Shown here piece after piece: positions 1-4,472 of a stretch of DNA of 5,950 nt (its first letter is position 1; every line of letters begins with the position of its first letter). The notes below the pieces were generated by a model that saw only the letters and a program-made list of their open reading frames with translations, had not been told where the DNA came from and did not search any database. Made by a program: the position numbers and the translations under genes. The DNA is from Candidatus Kaiserbacteria bacterium RIFCSPLOWO2_01_FULL_55_19 (GTDB lineage: Bacteria; Patescibacteriota; Minisyncoccia; Phycocordibacterales; Phycocordibacteraceae), in the NCBI GenBank assembly GCA_001781715.1, contig MFMD01000023.1, positions 1 to 5,950 on the forward strand, given 5' to 3'.

Positions 1-1460
1 CGCTTGCGGCACGCGCCGCGGGGAGCGATATGTCGGGCGGCCCCTTGACCACCGGGGTCGTGGTCTCCTTCACCGAGCATATGAATAAAGTTCTGGAGGT
101 CGGTGACGGCTACGCCGTCACCGAGCCCGGCGTGTTGTATAGAGACTTTGAGAAGGAGACGCTGAAGAAAGGTTTGATACTTCCTTCCTACCCTGCCAGC
201 CGCGAGATAGCGGCGATGGGCGGTATCGTGTCCAATGATGCCGGCGGCGAACGCACGCTGGAGTACGGCAAGACCGAGAAGTATGTTGAGGAGGTTGATG
301 TCGTGCTCTCCGACGGCTCGCAGGCCACCTTCAAGACGCTCGTGCCCGAGGAGTTGGAGGAGAAGAAGAAACTAGAGACGCTTGAGGGCGAGATTTATCG
401 CACGATGGACGCGCTCCTGGTGAAGAATGCCGCGCTGATTGAGGCAAAGCGGCCGAAGGTGTCCAAGAACTCTGCCGGCTACGCACTCTGGAGCATCCGC
501 GACCATCGCACCGGCTCCTTCAACCTCGCGAAGCTCATCTGCGGCTCGCAGGGCACACTCGCGCTCTGGACGAAGGCGAAGCTCCGCCTAGTTTCGCCCA
601 AGGAGCACCGCGCGATGCTTGTCATCTTCCTCCACGACCTTGCTATCCTGCCCGAGATTGTGAACCGCGTCCTACCCCAGCACCCCGAATCCTTTGAGAG
701 CTTCGACGACCACACCTTCAGACTCGCGGTGAAGCTTATCCCCGGAATGCTCGCCCAGATGGGGCTCGTGCGGGCCGCCAAGCTCGGCATTGACTTCATC
801 CCAGAGGCGCTTATGATGGCGACCGGCGGCGTCCCGAAGCTCCTCCTGATGATTGAATTTGCCGAAGATACGATAGAAGAGGCTGATAGGAAGGCGCTCG
901 CGACTCAAGCGGCGCTCGTCGACCTAAATCTGAAAATGAAAATAGAAAAGAATGAAAAAGAATCGGAGAAATATTGGATTGTCCGGCGCGAGAGCTTCAC
1001 CCTCCTGCGCAAGAATGTGCACGGTCTCCACACCGCCCCTTTCATAGACGATTTCGTCGTCCCGCCCGCCTGCTACGCCACCTTCCTCCCCAAGTTAAAT
1101 GCCCTTCTTGCCGAATATTCATCGCGCTTTGTCTATACGGTCGCGGGACACGTGGGCGACGGCAACTTCCATATCATCCCACTGATGGACCTCTCCAAGG
1201 CGGAGAACCGGCAGATCATCCTAGAGCTCGCACCCAAGGTCTATGACCTCGTGATTAAGGAGGGGGGGACCACCACCGGCGAGCACAACGACGGTATCAT
1301 CCGCACGCCCTACCTCGGGATGCTGTTTGGCGCGGAGATGGTTGCGCTTTTTGAAGCGACGAAGAAGGTGTTTGACCCGCAGAACATCCTCAACCCCGGC
1401 AAGAAGGTCGGCGGCACTTTTGACGACATTAAACGCGACCTGATAAAAACGGCATTATAA
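1..1460 (+). CDS. FAD-binding oxidase / GlcD-like 2-hydroxyacid dehydrogenase, 3' part
   Basis: The gene is open at the left edge. Reading frame 3 is continuous from base 3, and residues before the first ATG (LAARAAGSD, then MSGGPL) already belong to the FAD-binding fold, so ATG 30 is not the start. About 485 codons are present. The N-terminal part shows the pyrophosphate-binding segments of the FAD_binding_4 (PCMH-type) domain: the GSDMSGGPL loop, and further on ASREIAAMGGIVSNDAGGE. The C-terminal FAD-oxidase_C domain has GHVGDGNFH (1146-1172) and GEHNDG (1278-1295), whose His residues are expected near the substrate or metal site, and ends with FDPQNILNPGKK. The family oxidises D-2-hydroxyacids such as D-lactate, glycolate or D-2-hydroxyglutarate, passing electrons via FAD. 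The substrate cannot be told from sequence. GEHNDG replaces the commoner GEHGxG. A Lys/Glu-rich, AT-richer stretch lies at about 930-975. Likely cytosolic or membrane-peripheral. Confidence 0.92.
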   Translation, partial: LAARAAGSDMSGGPLTTGVVVSFTEHMNKVLEVGDGYAVTEPGVLYRDFEKETLKKGLILPSYPASREIAAMGGIVSNDAGGERTLEYGKTEKYVEEVDVVLSDGSQATFKTLVPEELEEKKKLETLEGEIYRTMDALLVKNAALIEAKRPKVSKNSAGYALWSIRDHRTGSFNLAKLICGSQGTLALWTKAKLRLVSPKEHRAMLVIFLHDLAILPEIVNRVLPQHPESFESFDDHTFRLAVKLIPGMLAQMGLVRAAKLGIDFIPEALMMATGGVPKLLLMIEFAEDTIEEADRKALATQAALVDLNLKMKIEKNEKESEKYWIVRRESFTLLRKNVHGLHTAPFIDDFVVPPACYATFLPKLNALLAEYSSRFVYTVAGHVGDGNFHIIPLMDLSKAENRQIILELAPKVYDLVIKEGGTTTGEHNDGIIRTPYLGMLFGAEMVALFEATKKVFDPQNILNPGKKVGGTFDDIKRDLIKTAL

Positions 1461-1469
1461 AAGAAAAGA

Positions 1470-1490
1470 GCGTCCCGAAATCTGGGGCGC
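1470..1490 (-). terminator. Rho-independent terminator for the minus-strand Cys4 gene
   Basis: The stem is GCGTCCC (1470-1476) with GGGGCGC (1484-1490): seven pairs including one G-T, with a 7-base loop. Read on the minus strand the hairpin is followed by CTCTTTTCTTTTAT, a good U-tract. On the plus strand it is followed by CCTTGT, which is poor. It therefore chiefly ends the minus gene at 1512, but lies between two convergent genes and may serve both. Confidence 0.7.
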
Positions 1491-1511
1491 CCTTGTCGTG
1501 TGCACGAAAGG

Positions 1512-1979
1512 TCAGAAATTCATCCGCTCGCGAGTCCGAAGCTCCGCGGCCATGCGAGCGCCGCGGAACGGCGGAGCTGCGAAGAACAGGTCATGCAGTC
1601 CTTCGTGGTAGTGGGCCGCCTGGAGCATCTGTCCGAGGTAAGCTCCTTCCTTCGACCTGCTGGCGAACCTCGAGAGGATACCCGGAGTAATCAGACGGGC
1701 GAGCTCCCTGTTTTCCTCGTCGTCGCTGTCGCCTTCGGAGAGCTTGCAGTTGTCGCAGGCGTCTGACCGCTCCGGACAATCCATGCAACCCGTCGGTTTG
1801 GCAATGATGTCTTGCCGCACTACCGAGTAGCCGACGAATTCAATCGGATCAGGCGATTCGTCCGCGTCCAAAAAACGGACGGGGAAAAGTGTCGCTGACC
1901 ATCTGCGGATGTGTTTCCTCACCCTGGCTTGTGCCTTGTCTGCTGCCGTTGTGTCGGCGGGCACCACTCTTCTTGTCAT
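1512..1979 (-). CDS. Hypothetical protein with C-x2-C-x6-C-x2-C motif
   Basis: This 155-residue protein has no family I recognise. The start at 1979 (MTRRVVPAD) is preferred over an upstream ATG at 2039 because a GAGG lies 8 bases upstream of it (1991-1988). The N-terminus is basic and probably helical (about residues 12-28, rich in Ala, Arg and Lys). A metal-site candidate follows: Cys65, Cys68, Cys75 and Cys78 (CMDC ... CDNC), a compact four-cysteine arrangement suited to zinc. An acidic stretch (EGDSDDEENRE, 82-92) comes next, then a hydrophobic, probably helical C-terminal half. There is no signal peptide or membrane segment, so it is likely cytosolic. It is convergent with the FAD oxidase gene. 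The Zn site is inferred from Cys spacing only, and a nucleic-acid or protein-binding role would be a guess. The last 20 or so codons are built from GC palindromes (CTCGCGAG 1527-1534; AGCTCCGC 1540-1547 with GCGGAGCT 1571-1578). Confidence 0.75.
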   Translation of the reverse strand: MTRRVVPADTTAADKAQARVRKHIRRWSATLFPVRFLDADESPDPIEFVGYSVVRQDIIAKPTGCMDCPERSDACDNCKLSEGDSDDEENRELARLITPGILSRFASRSKEGAYLGQMLQAAHYHEGLHDLFFAAPPFRGARMAAELRTRERMNF

Positions 1980-1987
1980 GGTCGTAT

Positions 1988-2006
1988 CCTCTTCTGTGGG
2001 ATTATG
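1988..2006 (-). promoter_or_regulatory. SD and possible -10 box of the Cys4 gene
   Basis: Upstream of the ATG at 1979 the minus strand reads GAGG (1991-1988) and, further up, CATAAT (2006-2001), five of six matches to TATAAT. No convincing -35 box sits 16-18 bases above it. The SD is what fixes the start. The -10 would give a leader of roughly 15 bases. Confidence 0.45.
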
Positions 2007-2042
2007 AAAGGAACAATCGTGTATCGGACTTCGTGCCAAAGC

Positions 2043-2070
2043 TTGACATCCGATGGATATATCCTACAAC
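2043..2070 (+). promoter_or_regulatory. Candidate sigma70-type promoter
   Basis: TTGACA (2043-2048), a 16-base spacer, then TACAAC (2065-2070; four of six). The spacer contains a perfect 10-base palindrome, GGATATATCC (2055-2064), which could be an operator. Transcription would start near 2077 and run through the hairpin at 2103-2128 into the 28-codon ORF at 2150. Confidence 0.5.
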
Positions 2071-2102
2071 ACTTCTTTAGGGATAGCAAGCGTTATCAAC
2101 AG

Positions 2103-2128
2103 GTCCGCGGGCGTTGCTGAGCGCGGAC
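2103..2128 (+). other. Stem-loop in the leader of the 28-codon ORF
   Basis: GTCCGCG (2103-2109) and CGCGGAC (2122-2128) form a perfect 7-bp stem around a 12-base loop. The plus strand then reads TTGTCTTGTATCTTTC, U-rich but interrupted. It could be a weak terminator or attenuator between the promoter at 2043 and the small ORF, or simply leader structure. Confidence 0.45.
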
Positions 2129-2149
2129 TTGTCTTGTATCTTTCGTCGT

Positions 2150-2236
2150 ATGAAACGCGCCTTCGCCATCATTATCGTCGTTCTCCTCACCATCGGGATG
2201 ATTGTCACTCTGTTCCCCGCTTTTGGGTCTTTCTAG
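2150..2236 (+). CDS. Small single-helix membrane peptide, 28 aa
   Basis: ATG at 2150, TAG at 2234-2236. The peptide begins MKRAF, has an unbroken hydrophobic run from Ala6 to about Leu21 rich in Ile, Val and Leu with Thr14 and Gly16, and ends FPAFGSF. A short positively charged N-terminus followed by about 16-18 apolar residues fits one inner-membrane helix with the N-terminus inside. There is no SD; TGTATC lies 9 bases before the ATG, so a leaderless or near-leaderless message is possible. A TTGACA promoter lies about 100 bases upstream. No family is recognised. Length alone is weak evidence; the support is the clean Lys/Arg-plus-hydrophobic pattern in a stretch with no other gene. Confidence 0.5.
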   Translation: MKRAFAIIIVVLLTIGMIVTLFPAFGSF

Positions 2237-2251
2237 GTTGTCCCCACCCTA

Positions 2252-2280
2252 TTGCGTTATTCGCGTATTTCTGTCATATT
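2252..2280 (+). promoter_or_regulatory. Possible promoter upstream of the RRM gene
   Basis: TTGCGT (2252-2257), 17-base spacer, CATATT (2275-2280). Matches to consensus are three and four of six. If used, the RRM mRNA would carry a leader of about 95 bases containing the palindromic element at 2288-2340. A weaker alternative, TTAAAT at 2367-2372, would give an almost leaderless message. Confidence 0.35.
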
Positions 2281-2348
2281 GTTCAGTAACTCGCAGAGTA
2301 TTCGAGCTTCGCTCGGTTCCGCCAGCTGGCGGACCGCAAGTGTTCAGT
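2280..2348. repeat. 53-bp palindrome-rich element flanked by 8-bp direct repeats
   Basis: TGTTCAGT occurs at 2280-2287 and again at 2341-2348. Between the copies lie two inverted repeats: CGAGC-TTC-GCTCG (2303-2315) and the perfect 16-base palindrome TCCGCCAGCTGGCGGA (2318-2333). The second extends with CGG/CCG on either side (2314-2316, 2334-2336) past one bulged T. The arrangement looks like a short REP- or MITE-like unit inserted with an 8-bp target duplication. No second copy of the element is in this window, so its repeat nature in the genome is unproven. Confidence 0.5.
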
Positions 2349-2382
2349 TTCGGCGAGGTTATTTAGTTAAATCCAAATATAC

Positions 2383-2751
2383 ATGGATCAGCCAGCAGGA
2401 GGTGCAGTGCAGGGGAATAAGCTCTATGTGGGAGGTATTCCCTATCGCTCGACGGAAGATGATATGAAGAAGGCCTTCGGTGAGGCCGGTACTGTCGTGT
2501 CCGCGAGCATTATCAGCGACCGTATGACGGGCCGCTCACGCGGCTTCGGCTTCGTCGAGATGGCTTCCGAAGCGGAGGCGCAGGCGGCGATTGACCGTTG
2601 GGACGGCAAGGAGATGGACGGGCGCACGCTCTCCGTGTCCTTCGCTCGCCCGCAGGGTGATCGTCCTCCTCGCCGAGAAGGCGGTTTCGGGGGCGGTGAC
2701 CGAGGTGGATACGGCGGTGGCAACAGTGGCTACGGCCGTGGCGGATACTAA
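2383..2751 (+). CDS. RRM-domain RNA-binding protein with Gly/Arg-rich tail
   Basis: The 122-residue protein has a single RNA recognition motif (about residues 12-90) and a disordered C-terminal tail (about 92-122) rich in Gly, Arg and Tyr. RNP2 is KLYVGGIP (13-20) and RNP1 is RGFGFVEM (53-60), with the aromatic residues that stack on RNA bases (Tyr15, Phe55, Phe57). This is the layout of the small bacterial and cyanobacterial Rbp-type proteins, which bind single-stranded RNA and are often cold-responsive. Such a role here is inferred by family. The start is uncertain: ATG 2383 has no SD, whereas an in-frame GTG at 2407 follows AGGAGGT and would begin the protein at QGNKLYVGG, right at the domain edge. 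It is monocistronic, with its own terminator at 2767-2807. Confidence 0.93.
   Translation: MDQPAGGAVQGNKLYVGGIPYRSTEDDMKKAFGEAGTVVSASIISDRMTGRSRGFGFVEMASEAEAQAAIDRWDGKEMDGRTLSVSFARPQGDRPPRREGGFGGGDRGGYGGGNSGYGRGGY
2397..2409 (+). promoter_or_regulatory. SD and alternative GTG start of the RRM gene
   Basis: AGGAGGT (2397-2403) is the strongest SD on the plus strand of this window, yet it lies inside the longer reading. It sits 4 bases (from AGGAGG) before an in-frame GTG (2407-2409). The spacing is slightly short but usable. The shorter protein would have 114 residues and keep the complete RRM. Confidence 0.5.
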
Positions 2752-2766
2752 TCCTCCACTCGTTCG

Positions 2767-2807
2767 AACACAATCGCTCGTGCATAAGCGCGGGCGATTG
2801 TGTTTTT
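2767..2807 (+). terminator. Rho-independent terminator of the RRM gene
   Basis: The stem CACAATCGCTCG (2769-2780) pairs with CGGGCGATTGTG (2791-2802) with one T-G wobble. It extends inward by TGC/GCG around an ATAA loop and outward by two A-T pairs. It is followed by a T-run (2803-2807) and TGTAT. The orientation is clearly plus, 16 bases after the RRM stop. Confidence 0.9.
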
Positions 2808-2820
2808 GTATAAAAAGAAA

Positions 2821-2846
2821 AGTGCCCCGCGAAATCGCGGGGCACT
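2821..2846 (-). terminator. Rho-independent terminator of the L,D-transpeptidase gene
   Basis: AGTGCCCCGCGA (2821-2832) and TCGCGGGGCACT (2835-2846) are perfectly complementary; in practice about 11 pairs close an AAAT loop. On the minus strand the hairpin is followed by TTTCTTTTTATA. It starts 18 bases beyond the minus-strand stop at 2865 and sits back to back with the plus-oriented RRM terminator. Confidence 0.88.
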
Positions 2847-2864
2847 GTGCCCTAGGAGCATCCA

Positions 2865-3290
2865 TCAGGGCTCAATGATGATTCTTGTGCTTTGCTTCCC
2901 GTATTGCTGGACGAGCATGAAGAGCATTTGCGCATTCTCGGTCAACAGACGCACGCACCCGTGCGACGCACGCCGTCCGAGAGCTTTGCGCGCCGTTGTT
3001 CCATGCACGGCGTAGCCCCGCAGGAAAAAGATGGCGTAGGGCATCGGCGCGTTGTCGTAGATTCGCGAACGGTGATTCTTGTTCAACAGGTATGGCTCGT
3101 AACTGCCCGGCGGGGTCTTATAGCCGGGCCGGGCCGTGGATACCGGCCATGTGTGCATGAGCGTATCGCCGATGTAGACATACATCGTCTGCGTAGCGAG
3201 ACTGACCCTCGCGGTTATTGTTTCCGCCGAGGCGACAGAAGTAAAGACGAAGACGATAACCACACCCAACAACCATCTGAATGAACTCAT
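2865..3290 (-). CDS. Secreted YkuD-family L,D-transpeptidase
   Basis: The 141-residue protein begins with a signal peptide (MSSFRW, hydrophobic core about 7-18, likely cleavage after SVASA at residue 22) followed almost directly by a minimal YkuD domain. The catalytic signature is complete: His96 in AVHG and the SHGCVR segment at 109-114 with Cys112 as nucleophile. Upstream are family landmarks WPVSTARPGYKTPPGSY (48-64) and SRIYDNAPMPYAIFF (75-89). Such enzymes act outside the membrane, forming 3-3 peptidoglycan crosslinks or attaching proteins to peptidoglycan. There is no LysM or other wall-binding domain, so it is a bare catalytic unit. The start at 3290 is chosen over an upstream ATG at 3338 because it opens a clean signal peptide and has GAGGGGG 7 bases upstream. 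Expression may be influenced by the structured element and terminator at 3380-3536. Confidence 0.93.
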   Translation of the reverse strand: MSSFRWLLGVVIVFVFTSVASAETITARVSLATQTMYVYIGDTLMHTWPVSTARPGYKTPPGSYEPYLLNKNHRSRIYDNAPMPYAIFFLRGYAVHGTTARKALGRRASHGCVRLLTENAQMLFMLVQQYGKQSTRIIIEP

Positions 3291-3297
3291 CTCCGTA

Positions 3298-3350
3298 CCC
3301 CCTCTAAGAGTGGAAAGACCTGCGGGGCAATAATGCAATACTTCAGTATA
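3298..3350 (-). promoter_or_regulatory. SD and possible proximal promoter of the L,D-transpeptidase gene
   Basis: On the minus strand GAGGGGG (3304-3298) is the SD for the ATG at 3290. TATACT (3350-3345) matches the -10 consensus in five of six positions. The best -35 candidate, TTGCAG (3376-3371), is 20 bases away, which is too far for a strong promoter. If this -10 is real, the gene can be transcribed without passing the terminator at 3387-3415. Confidence 0.4.
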
Positions 3351-3379
3351 GAAAGCAATAGGTACTCTGCCTGCAAAGA

Positions 3380-3536
3380 AATTAAAGGAAAAGTCCCACG
3401 CAGTGGGACTTTTCCCGCCCGTTCATCCCCGATGGAAATGAGCCTCTGTGTTACAGGTGGTCCTAGGTAGCAAACATATAGTCTGCATGTAACGGACCGA
3501 TAAGAAGGTTAAGGTTCTTTCCAAATGAGAATGAAC
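3380..3536 (-). ncRNA. Candidate structured small RNA or attenuating leader
   Basis: No known RNA family is recognised. Read on the minus strand, the 5' arm GUUCAUUCUC (3536-3527) pairs with GGGGAUGAAC (3430-3421) as a 10-bp closing helix with two G-U pairs. A 3x2 internal loop follows, then UGGAAA (3523-3518) pairs with UUUCCA (3438-3433). Inside is a hairpin, GCAGAC (3486-3481) with GUUUGC (3475-3470), loop UAUAU, with one G-U. Two further helices, GGUCC (3498-3494)/GGACC (3463-3459) and GUUACA (3493-3488)/UGUAAC (3455-3450), cross each other. On the plus strand the three wobbles become C-A or A-C mismatches, which favours minus-strand transcription. The closing helix is followed after 5 bases by a minus-oriented terminator. 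An imperfect promoter places the start near 3532-3536. The stretch also lies upstream of the L,D-transpeptidase gene, so it may be its leader. A 116-bp imperfect inverted-repeat element is the alternative. Confidence 0.5.
3387..3415 (-). terminator. Rho-independent terminator inside the 3291-3647 gap
   Basis: GGAAAAGTCCCAC (3387-3399) and GTGGGACTTTTCC (3403-3415) form a perfect 13-bp stem with a 3-base loop. On the minus strand the T-rich tail is TTTAATTTCTTT. The plus side continues CGCCC, so the signal is minus-oriented. It lies about 100 bases upstream of the L,D-transpeptidase start, not at the end of a protein gene. It must therefore end or attenuate a transcript beginning further right. 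Confidence 0.8.
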
Positions 3537-3546
3537 TATCTATAAT
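3518..3546 (+). promoter_or_regulatory. Candidate promoter for prmC
   Basis: TATAAT (3541-3546) is a perfect -10 with TTTCCA (3518-3523, four of six) 17 bases upstream. It would give prmC a leader of about 95 bases. It overlaps the minus-strand promoter elements, so the two directions could interfere. Alternatively prmC may be leaderless from GTGATA at 3632-3637. Confidence 0.45.
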
Positions 3547-3572
3547 TCTCGTTGCTGTATTCTAAATGTCAA
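3539..3572 (-). promoter_or_regulatory. Imperfect minus-strand promoter for the structured RNA
   Basis: On the minus strand TTGACA (3572-3567) is a perfect -35. The -10 is less clear: AATTAT (3547-3542) at 19 bases spacing, or TATAGA (3544-3539) at 22 bases. Either puts the start at about 3532-3536, the first bases of the closing helix. Confidence 0.4.
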
Positions 3573-3647
3573 GCGCCATTTCAGGGGAAAACCGGTGGAA
3601 AAACTGTGTATAGCCTCATCCGTACCGAAATGTGATAGCGTGCTCGT

Positions 3648-4421
3648 ATGACACGTGACGAGAAGTGGCTCCTGGAGGAGAAATACGGCGGGGAGGAGAC
3701 CGCGGAATACGCGACAGACAAGGAGCGGCTCACCTCTGGCGAGCCGCTGGCCTATGTCATCGGCTGGCAGTCGTTCCTAGGGCTCACCATCTATCTTGAT
3801 TCCAAACCGCTTATCCCCCGCCCCGAGACGGAGTGGTGGACTGAGGAGATGCTCCGTGCCATGAGCGAATGGTCTGGCCGACCGAAGGGAGGAGACCCGA
3901 GGACCTTCGAGAAGGGCGTGGAGCATCTCCGACTTTTAGACCTGTGCGCGGGCTCGGGCGCTATCGGCTGTGCAGTGCTCGCGAGAGTGCCGAACGCGCA
4001 GGTCCATTTCGGCGAGATTGACCCTGCACACAAGGCAACTATTCTAAAGAATATCCGCGAGAACCATCTGGACGAGTCGCGTGCGACTATTCACATCGGC
4101 GACTTATTTGAGCCGTTTGGCGACATGCAGTTTGATGTCATTGCCGCGAACCCGCCTTATGTCCCCGCCGACCGTGCACTCCCCGCGAGCGTCGCCCGCC
4201 ACGAGCCCACTCTCGCACTCACCGCCGGCAAGGATGGGCTTGATGTTATCCGCCGTATTGCGCAGGGGCTCCCAAAGCACCTCACTAGAGGCGGCGTCGC
4301 GTGGATAGAGTGCGACCGCGGACACACAGAGGAGAGTCAGCGCCTCTTTGAGAAGCAGGGCTTCAATGCCGAAATACGGAACGACCAGTACGGCAAGCCC
4401 CGCGTCATCCGCGTCTCATAA
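3648..4421 (+). CDS. prmC: Release factor glutamine N5-methyltransferase, short N-terminus
   Basis: The 257-residue enzyme methylates the glutamine of the GGQ motif in peptide-chain release factors, using SAM in the cytosol. Landmarks in order: GEPLAYVIGW (31-40), the linker typical of PrmC; PRPETEWW (58-65, usually PRPETELL/V); SAM motif I LDLCAGSGAIG (97-107); acidic residue Glu123 in GEIDP for the SAM ribose; catalytic NPPYV (168-172), which holds the target amide; and EPTLAL (186-191). The N-terminal helical domain that contacts release factor is about 30 residues here instead of the usual 70 or so. It cannot be extended because an in-frame TAG lies at 3636-3638. A charged stretch (about 74-94) between PRPETE and motif I is longer than usual. 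No prfA is adjacent, though these genes are often neighbours. There is no SD. The gene converges on the minus gene ending at 4485. Confidence 0.9.
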   Translation: MTRDEKWLLEEKYGGEETAEYATDKERLTSGEPLAYVIGWQSFLGLTIYLDSKPLIPRPETEWWTEEMLRAMSEWSGRPKGGDPRTFEKGVEHLRLLDLCAGSGAIGCAVLARVPNAQVHFGEIDPAHKATILKNIRENHLDESRATIHIGDLFEPFGDMQFDVIAANPPYVPADRALPASVARHEPTLALTAGKDGLDVIRRIAQGLPKHLTRGGVAWIECDRGHTEESQRLFEKQGFNAEIRNDQYGKPRVIRVS

Positions 4422-4427
4422 ATAAGA

Positions 4428-4452
4428 CAAGGCCCCAGATAACGGGGCCTTG
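4428..4452 (-). terminator. Terminator between prmC and the exported-protein gene
   Basis: CAAGGCCCC (4428-4436) and GGGGCCTTG (4444-4452) form a 9-bp perfect stem with a 7-base loop. The minus-strand continuation TCTTATTTAT is moderately T-rich; the plus continuation AGATTACGG is not. It most likely ends the minus gene stopping at 4485, and may slow transcripts coming from prmC. Confidence 0.7.
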
Positions 4453-4454
4453 AG

Positions 4455-4472
4455 ATTACGGGAATTACGGGA
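4455..4472. repeat. Tandem 9-bp direct repeat
   Basis: ATTACGGGA occurs twice without a gap (4455-4463 and 4464-4472), between the terminator stem and the 16S-tail-like sequence, which it overlaps by three bases. No function is apparent. Confidence 0.7.

Noticed and set aside
479..908. Minus-strand ORFs inside the FAD oxidase gene
   Set aside because: The plus strand is continuously coding for the conserved oxidase.
2513..2865. Overlapping 109-110 codon minus-strand ORFs across the RRM gene
   Set aside because: They oppose a clear RRM plus glycine-rich tail and cross two terminators; their composition is that of antisense to Gly/Arg codons.
2892..3284. 130-codon plus-strand ORF antisense to the L,D-transpeptidase
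   Set aside because: The opposite strand encodes a complete YkuD domain with signal peptide; this frame has no recognisable domain or SD and is a GC-driven shadow.
3423..3488. 21-codon minus-strand ORF starting at ATG 3488-3486 within the structured element
   Set aside because: No SD, no hydrophobic or conserved pattern, and it lies in helices whose pairing better explains the sequence.
3421..3536. tRNA, tmRNA or other standard RNA gene
   Set aside because: No T-loop GTTC-type motif in a cloverleaf context, no CCA end, and no hallmark motifs of RNase P, SRP or tmRNA were found.
3421..3536. DNA transposon remnant with terminal inverted repeats
   Set aside because: The ends are inverted repeats, but there is no flanking target duplication and the wobble asymmetry points to RNA folding; kept only as an alternative.
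2851..3781. Three CCTAGG sites (2851, 3462, 3776)
   Set aside because: A 6-base palindrome at unrelated places, one inside prmC; no consistent context.
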